A stretch of DNA of 64,000 bases from Bacteroidaceae bacterium (GTDB lineage: Bacteria > Bacteroidota > Bacteroidia > Bacteroidales > Bacteroidaceae): NCBI GenBank assembly GCA_017615245.1, contig JAGAAL010000040.1, positions 1-64,000 of the forward strand. The letters are read 5' to 3'. Below the pieces are notes generated by a model, which saw nothing but the letters and a program-made list of their open reading frames with translations, was not told where the DNA came from and did no database searches. The position numbers and the translations under genes are program-made. Shown here in pieces: positions 35,400 to 44,006 of the stretch. Each line of letters opens with the position of its first letter. Positions within the stretch are counted from its first letter, which is position 1.

Positions 35400-36377
35400 A
35401 TCCTCGATTTCATCGAGAATTGAGAACAAATCGCTAACGGTTTCTGCCCTTAACATTCTGATACGCGTCTGGCGGAAATTCGGTATTCCTTTGAAGAGTG
35501 GTGAAGCAGCCAGATGCCGGCGCACATGTAAGATTCCCCCCAACTCACCTTTTGCATTACATGCAACACTTTTCAGAATCTCCTGTCGCAATACATTTAG
35601 TTTCCATTGATTGGTCATACCCTCAATAGGTATCCCTGTATCCAGATAATGGCGTATTTCCTTAAATATCCAAGGGCGGCCGAAGGTAGCTCTACCTACC
35701 ATCACGGCATCCACCCCATAGCGGTCGAAACACTCCTTAGCGCGTTCAGGTGAAGTAATATCCCCATTACCGATGATAGGGATATACATCCTTGGATTAT
35801 TTTTCACTTCACCAATCAGTGTCCAGTCAGCCTCTCCTGTGTACATCTGACTGCGTGTCCTTCCATGAATCGTTAATGCTTTGATGCCGCAATCCTGTAG
35901 TTGTTCGGCTAGTTCCACGATAATTTTATGCTCATGATCCCATCCCAAACGTGTTTTCACCGTCACAGGAAGGTGTACAGCCTCAACGACAGCTTTAGTG
36001 ATTTCCAACATGAGCGGAATATTCTTCAGCATTCCAGCACCAGCACCCTTGCCTGCCACTTTCTTCACAGGACAGCCAAAGTTGATATCCAACACATCTG
36101 GATGTGCTTCTGCCTCAATGATTTTAGCCGCTTCCACCATTGATGCCACATCTCTTCCATATATTTGGACAGCCACAGGACGCTCCTCCTCGCATACAGT
36201 AATCTTTTGTAAAGAGCGGTTGACAGAACGTATCAAAGCATCTGAACTCACGAATTCAGAATAGACCATCGAAGCACCAAACTCCTTGCATAAAAGCCGA
36301 AATGCTTGATCTGTCACATCTTCCATCGGAGCCAGCAACACGGGGCGCTCTCCTAAATCAATACTGTCTATTTTCAT
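35391..36377 (-). CDS. dusB: tRNA-dihydrouridine synthase
   Basis: FMN-dependent enzyme (328 residues) that reduces uridine to dihydrouridine in tRNA D-loops. The TIM barrel opens with LAPMEDVTDQAFRLL. The catalytic cysteine lies in INFGCPVKKVAGKGAGA, and KTRLGWDHEH and IGNGDITSPERA contact FMN. The NifR3/DusB-like subgroup is likely but not certain. It overlaps the end of comF by 20 nt and is last in prmC-recX-comF-dus. Confidence 0.9.
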   Translation of the reverse strand: MKIDSIDLGERPVLLAPMEDVTDQAFRLLCKEFGASMVYSEFVSSDALIRSVNRSLQKITVCEEERPVAVQIYGRDVASMVEAAKIIEAEAHPDVLDINFGCPVKKVAGKGAGAGMLKNIPLMLEITKAVVEAVHLPVTVKTRLGWDHEHKIIVELAEQLQDCGIKALTIHGRTRSQMYTGEADWTLIGEVKNNPRMYIPIIGNGDITSPERAKECFDRYGVDAVMVGRATFGRPWIFKEIRHYLDTGIPIEGMTNQWKLNVLRQEILKSVACNAKGELGGILHVRRHLAASPLFKGIPNFRQTRIRMLRAETVSDLFSILDEIEDLL

Positions 36378-37074
36378 AACTTAAGAATTTCTTTCCTGCA
36401 TAGGCCATACTCACCACCGATATCGTCACATCACCCGCTTTAGCCAGTTCCTGAGCACACGAAATAGAGGTAGCACCTGTTGTAATGACATCATCAACCA
36501 GCAGAATATGTTTGCCTTTCACTTTCTCAGGATGTACTAATTTGAAGATATCGACAACATTTTCTTTTCTTTCTGTTTCAAGCAAATGAGTCTGAGAACT
36601 ATTGTCTACTATTCTGCGTACAGCATCCTTCTCAATCGGTAATCCCACCACTTCGCTGATTCCTTTTGCAATGAAATCACACTGGTTATATCCACGTTTC
36701 CGCAAACGTTTCGGATGAAGCGGAATAGGGACAATTAAGTCCATTCCATCGAAGAAATCTGCTGTTTTCAGTTCTTCCGCCATCACCCTTGCAATCGTTT
36801 CGCCCACCTTTGGATCATTGAAGTATTTGGTATGATAGATGGCCTGCCTTGACTCTATGGAATCATAGAAAAGGAACGAGGTTGCTCTTGCGATGGGCAG
36901 GTGTGTCCAATACAGCTTTTCTATCGGATTTCCCTCGATGAAATGGGCATTTGTACGCGGCAAATCGCTCAGACACAAGAAACAGATGTTCTTTTCTCCT
37001 GCGCCTAGCCGCTTATTGCATATCGGGCAATAGCGGGGAAAGAGGAAGTCGATGATATCGTTCAGGATGTTCAT
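36358..37074 (-). CDS. comF: ComF family phosphoribosyltransferase-like protein
   Basis: A 238-residue protein with an N-terminal four-cysteine zinc site (CPICNK...CFLCLSDLP, about 16-39) and a phosphoribosyltransferase domain with PRPP loop LLVDDVITTGATS (about 194-206). The family is linked to DNA uptake in naturally competent bacteria; its enzymatic substrate is unknown. It overlaps recX by 4 nt (ATGA) and dus by 20 nt. A comEC homologue lies elsewhere in this window (55768-57333). Confidence 0.9.
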   Translation of the reverse strand: MNILNDIIDFLFPRYCPICNKRLGAGEKNICFLCLSDLPRTNAHFIEGNPIEKLYWTHLPIARATSFLFYDSIESRQAIYHTKYFNDPKVGETIARVMAEELKTADFFDGMDLIVPIPLHPKRLRKRGYNQCDFIAKGISEVVGLPIEKDAVRRIVDNSSQTHLLETERKENVVDIFKLVHPEKVKGKHILLVDDVITTGATSISCAQELAKAGDVTISVVSMAYAGKKFLSYENRQY

Positions 37075-37547
37075 TCTTCAAAATTTGTGTGTAACACCTC
37101 ATTGATGTCATCATAACTGAACCCACGCCCCATTGCAAATCGGAACAGTTTCGCGTTGATTTCGTATTCGTTCTTGCCTTTCACTATCCGACGTTTCGCT
37201 TCAATCAGTTTTCTCAATGCCGACAGGTTGGCCTCCTCGCTGATTTCTTCCTTTGCCTCGTCAATATAGGCTTGTGCGATACTCCGCATTCTCAGTTCAC
37301 GTTCAATACGCACCCAGCCCCAATGGTTGTAGCGGAACTTATCACGTACAAAAGCATGAGCATATCTGCATTCGTCTACAAACCGTTCCGTTTGCAGGCG
37401 TTTTACAATCCGTTCGTCTGCCCCTTCAGGCAATTCCCAACGGCTCATCATCCTACGTATATCAGCTACACAGTATTCCGTCATCGCACATTTAGCCGAC
37501 AGCCGTATCCATGCATCATTCTCGCTTATGGGTTTCTTTACAGGCAT
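37071..37547 (-). CDS. recX: RecX family recombination regulator
   Basis: Small helical protein of 158 residues that modulates RecA filaments. Three-helix repeats are visible: CAMTEYCVADIRRMMSRWELPEGADERIVKRL, VDECRYAHAFVRDKFRYNHWGWVRIERELRMR and LFRFAMGRGFSYDDINEVL. It overlaps prmC by 10 nt upstream and comF by 4 nt downstream. recA itself is not in the window. Confidence 0.9.
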   Translation of the reverse strand: MPVKKPISENDAWIRLSAKCAMTEYCVADIRRMMSRWELPEGADERIVKRLQTERFVDECRYAHAFVRDKFRYNHWGWVRIERELRMRSIAQAYIDEAKEEISEEANLSALRKLIEAKRRIVKGKNEYEINAKLFRFAMGRGFSYDDINEVLHTNFEE

Positions 37548-38365
37548 CCTATAACGATTCTTTCGTTGTTAAACATATCTTTCTTCACTTCCACTTCGCT
37601 CCATCCAGCTTCTTTCATCAACTCACCTACCCCCCTTGCATATTCGCGATTGGTTTCGAAAGCAAGCACGCCCTCATCCATCAAGGCTGTCTGCGCATAG
37701 TGGATGATGGTTCTGTAGAATAATAGCGGATCGTTATCAGGAACGAAGAGCGCCTGTTCGGGTTCGTAATCCAACACATGACATTCCATCTGTGCCCTTT
37801 CACACTCACATACATAAGGAGGATTCGAGATAATAAGATCATACTTCCGAGGTTCTGGTGTGGCATGAAAGATATCCTGCTGTACGAAACGGACATCCAT
37901 TTCCAACTGCTGAGCATTCTCTTGCGCAATCCTCAATGCATCGGCAGATACATCCATCGCCGTCACATCCGCTTGCGGGAAACGATGCTTCAAGGCTAAA
38001 GCAATACAGCCACTACCAGTACCTATATCCAGAATGCTAGCAGGATGCCCTTTGCTGACAGCCTCCACCAGCTCCTCCGTCTCAGGGCGCGGTATCAGAA
38101 CGCCAGGCTTTACCCTGATAGTTAATCCGCAAAACTGCGTCTTACCTACTACATACTGAATTGGTTCGCCCTCCAGCAGTCTCTCCATCGCTGTTTCAAC
38201 CTTTGCCGCGTCAAAATCAGCCATTTCATCGTCCTTTCCCATCAGCACATCAGCAGTCGACAGACTTTCCAACTCCTCCAGCAAGATAAGTCCTATTGCG
38301 TCAGCCTCGCCTTTTTCGTAGCGAGCCGACAGCCGTTTCCGTATGTCCTGATATCTTCGTCCCAT
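37538..38365 (-). CDS. prmC: Peptide chain release factor N5-glutamine methyltransferase
   Basis: Methylates the GGQ glutamine of release factors using S-adenosylmethionine; 275 residues. The SAM site is DIGTGSGCIALALK, and the substrate loop NPPY appears in LIISNPPYVCECE. VLIPRPETEELV is the usual segment before the catalytic domain. It is first in a four-gene minus-strand operon with a consensus promoter at 38377-38409. Confidence 0.95.
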   Translation of the reverse strand: MGRRYQDIRKRLSARYEKGEADAIGLILLEELESLSTADVLMGKDDEMADFDAAKVETAMERLLEGEPIQYVVGKTQFCGLTIRVKPGVLIPRPETEELVEAVSKGHPASILDIGTGSGCIALALKHRFPQADVTAMDVSADALRIAQENAQQLEMDVRFVQQDIFHATPEPRKYDLIISNPPYVCECERAQMECHVLDYEPEQALFVPDNDPLLFYRTIIHYAQTALMDEGVLAFETNREYARGVGELMKEAGWSEVEVKKDMFNNERIVIGCL

Positions 38366-38376
38366 CTTTCTGGGTG

Positions 38377-38409
38377 CAAAGATACGAAATAAAACTCATT
38401 ATGAACAAA
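38377..38409 (-). promoter_or_regulatory. Promoter of prmC-recX-comF-dus
   Basis: On the minus strand TTTG (38409-38406), a 21-bp spacer and TATCTTTG (38384-38377) lie just before the prmC start codon at 38365. Confidence 0.75.
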
Positions 38410-38506
38410 GAAACTCAGCGCTTTTTTCGCTGTTTAGGTCAAAAAAGGCTGTCTATTCCGTCAATTACCCATTTTCTGGTATTTCATTATGTGACGAGTA
38501 TTGAGC

Positions 38507-38548
38507 AATAAGGCAGCCTTATTTTGGAATAACCGTCCGTTATTGAAA
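38507..38548. repeat. Two tandem 21-nt palindromic units
   Basis: AATAAGGCAGCCTTATT (38507-38523) and AATAACCGTCCGTTATT (38528-38544) are 17-nt palindromes with 5-bp or longer arms, each followed by a 4-nt linker. They lie between the prmC promoter and the end of the DUF4419 gene. The first unit's GGCAGCC also pairs with GGCTG at 38447-38451. Confidence 0.75.
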
Positions 38549-38603
38549 GACCTAACATCTGTAGTGGCAAAATCATGCGCATAGGCATTTATAGAACCTT
38601 TTT

Positions 38604-40151
38604 CTATTTGATGAATTTGGTAACAAACTGCCGATAGGACTGCCTCCTATTTACTTCCAGTTGAGGGAATCGCTTTTTGAGCGCTTTCTCTTCTTCTGCG
38701 CTGATGTCGTTATAAATGGTAAGGTGACCAATCTGCATATTGTCCATCCAATCAGGCAATTCCACTTTACCTTCAAACGACAGTTGGAGGTAATCCACCT
38801 TTTTTATTTTCTGTAGGATAGGCATCACTTCCTCTGCTGGCAGAATGTATTGGTCTTCATATTTTGTCATACCCATAACTCTCGCAATCGCATCTTCCTC
38901 TTCGTTTCCCCTGCGTACCACCCATCCTATCTTAGGCGTCAGCGCATAGGTCTGGCTGTCTTCCTCTACGCCCACGAAACCTGCAATCATTTCCATATCA
39001 TAGGTCTTGAGCACCTCTCTCTGACGGTTCTCGATGACGTACTTGAATGGAACCCTCACTTGCTCCGACTTCATCGTCTTGTTATGAGGAACAGCTACAG
39101 GTACCGTTTTCTTCTCCACATCAGGGAACAGCTTCAGGAACCAACCATCGAGGTTCGTTGGCTGTTCGGTGCTACATCCTCCGCCTCGCAGACGGTCAGG
39201 ACGATCCTGCATCACGATGTCTTTCCAGAATTTGCTGTTGGGATGTCCTGCGGCGGCTTTCACAAACTCTTCTAGGATTGGCTTCAGTTGTGTGGTCCAC
39301 CAACCCATTCCGTACTGCTCCAACGCCAGCGTCTTTTGCAGCAACTTTTCCCAGTCGGCTACCGTTCCTTGCAGGGTGATACTGGGAATACCACAAACAA
39401 AACCTGTTACCTTATATCTAAAATATTGCTTTACAGCATTCAGCAGCGTAATCTGCGATGCGATGCGTTCTGTACGCCCTGTGGTGGTGAAGTCGGCTGT
39501 GATGGTCTTGGCAATATCGCCTTTGGTATTGGCTGCAATCTGTTTATCAAACTGATCGAAAATGTCGTCCCAATCCACATCCTTATCGTTGAGCAGGTCA
39601 TGTTCCGTAATGACCTCTATCTCCTTTTGCCCTTCATGACTCACAATCTGCGAGCGGAGTTGCTCGGCATTTTTGTAGACAAACTCGCCAAAGCTCTGAC
39701 TGATGAGCAACCAAATCATATCAGGCGAGAGCACCAAGGGACGATGATAGGCGTATGCCCGCACCAATGTGCGATAGAACACATCTTCGAGCATATACCT
39801 AAGACTGTCTGGAATGCCGTATGCCACTATGTTGGAATCCGATGCAGGTATTTGCCATGCCTGCAAGAATCCCCGAATGATGTTTGTTGGAGGATCGTAA
39901 AGAAACTGATCCTTTATGACCTCCAGACCTTCATCTACCTCAAAGGTGATGGTTCCCTCAGATTGACTCAGAATCTTGCAGTCTCTCCCAGGACCTGCGA
40001 TTCTCCCAATAAGCATAGAATCTACATGGGTCATTTGCAGCGCAGGATAGACGTTCGTCTGTTTCATAGTTTTGTTATTATCTGGAGTCTGCGCTTCCAG
40101 CTGACCTACGACAAGACTACATAGTAAAATTGGCAAAAGGATTCGTTTCAT
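38604..40151 (-). CDS. DUF4419 exported protein
   Basis: Exported protein of 515 residues with signal peptide (to about 20). The DUF4419 domain covers about 85-420, recognised from RPLVLSPDMIWLLISQSF, GIPSITLQGTVADWEKLLQK and NLDGWFLKLFPD. Function is unknown. Residues about 38-52 read ALQMTHVDSMLIGRIAG, nearly the same as a segment of the anti-sigma-like protein at 42164-43177; the DNA is 29/31 identical. Last gene of the five-gene sigma-factor operon. Confidence 0.8.
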   Translation of the reverse strand: MKRILLPILLCSLVVGQLEAQTPDNNKTMKQTNVYPALQMTHVDSMLIGRIAGPGRDCKILSQSEGTITFEVDEGLEVIKDQFLYDPPTNIIRGFLQAWQIPASDSNIVAYGIPDSLRYMLEDVFYRTLVRAYAYHRPLVLSPDMIWLLISQSFGEFVYKNAEQLRSQIVSHEGQKEIEVITEHDLLNDKDVDWDDIFDQFDKQIAANTKGDIAKTITADFTTTGRTERIASQITLLNAVKQYFRYKVTGFVCGIPSITLQGTVADWEKLLQKTLALEQYGMGWWTTQLKPILEEFVKAAAGHPNSKFWKDIVMQDRPDRLRGGGCSTEQPTNLDGWFLKLFPDVEKKTVPVAVPHNKTMKSEQVRVPFKYVIENRQREVLKTYDMEMIAGFVGVEEDSQTYALTPKIGWVVRRGNEEEDAIARVMGMTKYEDQYILPAEEVMPILQKIKKVDYLQLSFEGKVELPDWMDNMQIGHLTIYNDISAEEEKALKKRFPQLEVNRRQSYRQFVTKFIK

Positions 40152-40170
40152 ATTCCTATTGAGTTAATTA

Positions 40171-41004
40171 TTATAACTTAAACTTCGGATCGAAATAGAT
40201 GTATCGACTGAGTTGGTCGGCAATCTGTTCAATGCTCCGGGTGATGTGTTTACTATCGATGAACACCAACATGCTGACAGACGTGTAGCGGTCTGCACGA
40301 TAGAAATCAACGCCGAAGCACTTGTCACACTTTCCCCAAATCTCCTTATTGAGCGTCTCGATGTTGCTGTGCTTGCCGCTTGCTATGGTTGCTGAATCAC
40401 GCAGAAGGAAATCTACGCCACAATAGATTTTGTCGAGATAGGGAAGTTCTACGATATAGACACGGTCGGAATTGGTCTGTTTCTGTAGTTTGCTGTTCTC
40501 TGAGAATAAGATATATTTGCTGCGAGCATCCTCTATCTTTTTCATCAGTTCCTGATTATTCAGCACAGATGGCTCATGATCGATATGGAACCAAGGCAGG
40601 CCACAGTTGTTCAACATTCTGCCGTCAAAAGCAGAGCGATGATGCTTGATGGTGTTCTCGTCAATGGGCGGATAACTTTCTGGTCGTGGTTTCTGAGCAT
40701 GTGCCTTCCCTTCCATGATGACGTAACAACCCTCATCGATCCGGATAAACAACCCTCCTTCGAAACTGGGAATATTACCGCCAGATTCTTTTATATCGGC
40801 AAAAGAGAAAGAGTTGTCACGAAGCTCGCCCTCCTTGGTAAATACCGTCTCATCTATCATCTTTTCTGGAAAACTCAACCTCAACCCATAATAATCCATC
40901 ATCTTCTGCTTAAGCTCATCATAGCCGTCTGCCTGAATGGTGCAAGGAGTCATCAGCAGCATAGCAGCTACCATCAAAGTCTGTATCATGTTTCTTGTAT
41001 TCAT
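40171..41004 (-). CDS. Exported protein, paralogue of the next gene upstream
   Basis: Exported protein of 277 residues, family not recognised. After a signal peptide (to about 25) the rest aligns with the C-terminal 240 residues of the protein at 41021-42151. They share YYGLRLSFPEKM, IDENTIK, MLNNCGLPWFH, PSVLNNQELMKKIEDARSKY, KLQKQTNSDRV, GVDFYRADRY and ARYIYFDP-like ends. Conserved cysteines (NNCGL, YCG, CDKCFGVD) suggest disulfides or metal binding. It lacks the carboxypeptidase-regulatory-like domain of its neighbour. A tandem duplication within the sigma operon is the simplest origin. Confidence 0.7.
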   Translation of the reverse strand: MNTRNMIQTLMVAAMLLMTPCTIQADGYDELKQKMMDYYGLRLSFPEKMIDETVFTKEGELRDNSFSFADIKESGGNIPSFEGGLFIRIDEGCYVIMEGKAHAQKPRPESYPPIDENTIKHHRSAFDGRMLNNCGLPWFHIDHEPSVLNNQELMKKIEDARSKYILFSENSKLQKQTNSDRVYIVELPYLDKIYCGVDFLLRDSATIASGKHSNIETLNKEIWGKCDKCFGVDFYRADRYTSVSMLVFIDSKHITRSIEQIADQLSRYIYFDPKFKL

Positions 41005-41020
41005 ATTTCAATTAATTTGT

Positions 41021-42151
41021 TTAGTATTTGAAATTCGGGTCGAAGTATATGTAACGAGCAAGTTGTTCTACATACTTTTCGATAGGTTTGCCCCGTTTAC
41101 TGTTGGTAAAAACCAACATTGTGAAGGGAATGTAGCGGTCAGCTCTATAGAAATCCACTCCGTAACATAAACTGCATTCGTTCCAAACTTTATTGAGCGT
41201 TTCATTTTTGCTGTGCCTGCCTTCTGCTATTTGAGTAGAATCAGGCCTGCCGCAAAATATCTTGTCGATATAAGGAAGCCTTACGATACAGACACGGTCG
41301 GAATTGGTTTGTTTCTGCAGCTTGCTGTTCTCTTTGCATAGGATATATTTACTGCGAGCGTCCTCTATCTTTTTCATCAGTTCCTGATTATTTAACACAG
41401 AAGGATCATGATCGACATGGAACCAAGGCAGGCCGCAGTTGTTCAACATACAACTGTCGAAATGTGGCTCATAAAGCTTAATGGTGTTCTCGTCAATGGG
41501 ATGGAACTGTCCAGGTCGAGGTTTCTCGCGAAGCGAATGAGCTTCCATGACGACGTAACAATCCTCTTCGAGTTGGAGGAATAACCCTCCAGGATACCCC
41601 ACATAAGGATTTGATTCTCTCGTATCAGCAAAGGTGAAAAAGCAGGAACTATATATGCTTGCCTTATCTTTAGGAAATACCGTCGAATCTACCATCTTCT
41701 CAGGAAAACTAAGCCTCAACCCGTAATAATCCATCACCATTTGCTTGTAGTCGTCGTAGCTGTCTTTTGAAGCAGGAAGAGGTGTTGGCGCTGACGAAGC
41801 ATTATTTTCTTTCGGAGGTTGTTGTGCACTGCTTTGTTTCAGTTCCAGGACGATATTGATGGTACTACTGGTGATGGGCACCCTCTTGCTTCCATACGTA
41901 AGTGGGGATTGTTTGAAATGTCCAACTAGCAAAGTGTCCTTTGGATTCACGATTTCCAGAGAATAGTCACCATTAGCATCCGTGTGGGTTCCCCTTAAAA
42001 TACGTTTGTTACTAATCTCACCAACAGTAGCTTCTAGTGGATTCCCTTTTTCATCCGTCACTTTCCCGTGAATGACATCACCTGCCTTCACTTGCGCCAT
42101 CGCTATGAGCGAGATGCATAATAGTAATTGTATTATAACTATTCGTCTCAT
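41021..42151 (-). CDS. Exported protein with CarboxypepD_reg-like domain and a paralogous C-terminal domain
   Basis: Exported protein of 376 residues. A signal peptide (to about 20) precedes a carboxypeptidase-regulatory-like beta-sandwich (about 24-105: GDVIHGKVTDEKGNPLEATVGEI...THTDANGDYSLEI), a low-complexity linker (108-130) and the domain shared with the next gene (135-376). The beta-sandwich resembles those at the N-termini of SusC-type receptors. It starts 12 bp after the anti-sigma-like gene. The function of the shared domain is unknown. Confidence 0.72.
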   Translation of the reverse strand: MRRIVIIQLLLCISLIAMAQVKAGDVIHGKVTDEKGNPLEATVGEISNKRILRGTHTDANGDYSLEIVNPKDTLLVGHFKQSPLTYGSKRVPITSSTINIVLELKQSSAQQPPKENNASSAPTPLPASKDSYDDYKQMVMDYYGLRLSFPEKMVDSTVFPKDKASIYSSCFFTFADTRESNPYVGYPGGLFLQLEEDCYVVMEAHSLREKPRPGQFHPIDENTIKLYEPHFDSCMLNNCGLPWFHVDHDPSVLNNQELMKKIEDARSKYILCKENSKLQKQTNSDRVCIVRLPYIDKIFCGRPDSTQIAEGRHSKNETLNKVWNECSLCYGVDFYRADRYIPFTMLVFTNSKRGKPIEKYVEQLARYIYFDPNFKY

Positions 42152-42163
42152 AATCAGTAAGTT

Positions 42164-43177
42164 TTAGTTATCGTTTTTCTTCAATTTGATTTTCATTTTC
42201 TTCTTAGGTTTAATGTTCTGCTTGGTCTCATAACCCTCGCATACGACCTGAATCCTGAGGGCATTGTTCAACCTTGCTTCAAAGAAACCATTCTTGTCAG
42301 TATAGACAAAACTAGGAACACCAACAACCATGATTCTTGCATTTGCTATGGGTTGTTTTTCCTCATCCGTCACATAGCCTCGCATTGTGATATATTTCCC
42401 TTTTTTGCCCGTTGTAGTGATATCTGCTCCTGCTACTCGCCCAATATGCATCCCAGCCACTCGCCCAATAAGCATAGAGTCAACATGGGTCATTATCAAA
42501 CCATTGCCGAAACCTCCGCTTCCTCCAACATAACCTCCACCAAATCCTTTTGATGTTGAGCCTGTTGGTAAGGCTCCAAAACGAACAGACTGGCTATGTG
42601 AATCCGTTGTCTGTTCTGATTGTGAGGTTTCTTCGGCAAGTAGTTCTTCTGCAGGCTGTGTTGAAGTTGTATCTTCTACTATTGCTATTTGCTCAGGTTT
42701 AACCTGTGACGGTTTCTGTATCCTTTCTATCTTTGCTTCCGCCACCCTTATTTCCTTTACTTCCGCCACTTGATTCGTCACTTCTTGCGAAACGACAGGC
42801 ATTGGAGGGCCTGTCACATATTCCGTAGTGTCGTGTGCAGATAAAGTAGGGTTCCCGCTTGCACGATTCGGCAATACCTCGTCCGTTGTATCGTTGCTCC
42901 ACAAGAAAAGGCCCATAATCACGATGATTGCAGCAGCGATACCAATTGCCCACCACCAGCCTTTTGAATTCCCAGATCCGTGAGTACTATCTTCATTATT
43001 AAATAAGGTGTCAGCAGAATCAAGCACAGAGAATAGCACAGCATAGTCCTGAAGGTCCTCAGGAATATCAGTAGCTGTGCGGAAGAAGTCTGCTAATTCA
43101 GCCTCTTCTGCATCTGTTGTCTTTGCCTCGTCGTATAGCTTCAACAACTGTTTGATTCTATTTAAGTCATAATTCAT
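42164..43177 (-). CDS. Membrane anti-sigma-factor-like protein with CarboxypepD_reg-like tail
   Basis: A 337-residue single-pass membrane protein directly after an ECF sigma gene. The cytosolic N-terminus (1-70, IKQLLKLYDEAKTTDAEEAELADFF) looks like the helical sigma-binding part of Bacteroidota anti-sigma factors. The membrane helix is at about 74-92 (WWWAIGIAAAIIVIMGLFLW). A periplasmic low-complexity region is followed by GGGYVGGSGGFGNGL, MTHVDSMLIGRVAGMHIGRVAG and a carboxypeptidase-regulatory-like domain (270-325). It lacks a typical FecR domain. It may hold the sigma factor at the membrane until a signal arrives. Confidence 0.7.
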   Translation of the reverse strand: MNYDLNRIKQLLKLYDEAKTTDAEEAELADFFRTATDIPEDLQDYAVLFSVLDSADTLFNNEDSTHGSGNSKGWWWAIGIAAAIIVIMGLFLWSNDTTDEVLPNRASGNPTLSAHDTTEYVTGPPMPVVSQEVTNQVAEVKEIRVAEAKIERIQKPSQVKPEQIAIVEDTTSTQPAEELLAEETSQSEQTTDSHSQSVRFGALPTGSTSKGFGGGYVGGSGGFGNGLIMTHVDSMLIGRVAGMHIGRVAGADITTTGKKGKYITMRGYVTDEEKQPIANARIMVVGVPSFVYTDKNGFFEARLNNALRIQVVCEGYETKQNIKPKKKMKIKLKKNDN

Positions 43178-43189
43178 AATCTCGTTATC

Positions 43190-43355
43190 TGTTCCCCCTC
43201 TAAGATAGAGGGGGTGCCCTTTAGGGTGGGGGCGTATGCTTCAAAGCGGTCATACTCCTCAGTCACTCTGTGACAGCTCCCCTATCTTAGGGGAGCAGCT
43301 ATCTTCTGCTAACCACTCCCCTCCATAGAGGGAGGGGTAAGGGGGTTAGGGGGTC
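43190..43355. repeat. Cluster of GC-rich palindromes between sigma and anti-sigma genes
   Basis: At least three palindromes fill this spacer: CCCCCTC/GAGGGGG around 43195-43213, CTCCCCTATCTTAGGGGAG at 43277-43295, and CTCCCC/GGGGAG-type arms at 43315-43337 followed by AAGGGGGTTAGGGGG. The last part supplies the stop codon (43346-43348) and last codons of the sigma gene. This is the most complex copy of the dispersed family. Confidence 0.75.
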
Positions 43356-43870
43356 CTTCTATATAGTTCCCACAATCGCTGCCTTGCTTTCGACACCTTC
43401 GAGCGGACAACTGCCTCTGTGGTGCCCAGGATAGCGGCAATCTCTTGATACGATAGGCCGTCGATACCTTTCATTTGAATGACGGCTCGCAGACTTGGTG
43501 GCAATTGCATCAGGCACTTCATCACCCTCGCCTGCTGCTCCTGCAGCATCATCCTAGTGTCGGCTGTGGGTGCCTCATCAGGAGCCACAATACATTCTGT
43601 CGATGTCTGCCTGCGATTAACCTGCCTGCGAAGTCTGTCGATACAGATGTTCTGTACAGTTCGCAAGGCATAAGCCGGCAATTCATCGATCGTTTCGAGT
43701 CTCTTTCGTGCTATCCAGCTCCGCATCAATGCCTCCTGCACTGCATCTTCCGCCTCTTCGGCATCGTGCAGATAGCCCATTGCTGTCTGTTGCATCCGCT
43801 CTCGCAGACTCTTGACAATGCGCTCGAAAGACTCTACATCTTGTTTGTATGTCGAACGTTCTGACACCAA
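43346..43870 (-). CDS. ECF-type RNA polymerase sigma factor
   Basis: Sigma-70 family factor of about 174 residues. Region 2 reads DAEEAEDAVQEALMRSWIARKR with ALRTVQNICIDRLRR. Region 4 reads LPPSLRAVIQMKGIDGLSYQEIAAILGTTEAVVRSKVSKARQRL. No ATG fits: the frame begins with TTG (43870) then GTG (43867), only about 15 nt after the -7 box at 43887-43894. One of these is probably the start. The last codons (RTP, stop) are encoded by a GC palindrome. It heads the operon with an anti-sigma-like gene and three exported proteins. Confidence 0.9.
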   Translation of the reverse strand: MVSERSTYKQDVESFERIVKSLRERMQQTAMGYLHDAEEAEDAVQEALMRSWIARKRLETIDELPAYALRTVQNICIDRLRRQVNRRQTSTECIVAPDEAPTADTRMMLQEQQARVMKCLMQLPPSLRAVIQMKGIDGLSYQEIAAILGTTEAVVRSKVSKARQRLWELYRRTP

Positions 43871-43886
43871 ATTTAATACTTTTCTG

Positions 43887-43894
43887 CAAAGATA
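43887..43894 (-). promoter_or_regulatory. -7 element of the sigma operon
   Basis: The minus strand reads TATCTTTG, 16 bp upstream of the TTG/GTG start. No clear TTTG is found at -33. Confidence 0.6.
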
Positions 43895-44006
43895 ACGTAT
43901 TTTTCTGAAAAACGCACCCTCGAATGCCCTATTTTTTTCTTCCTGCCCATGAAAAAAATGTGATAAGGTCTATGGAAAAATGTTGTTGCTATTAAGGGGA
44001 AATGTT

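Noticed and set aside
39288..40124. 278-codon antisense frame opposite the DUF4419 gene
   Set aside because: No recognisable domain; the sense strand encodes a clear DUF4419 protein.
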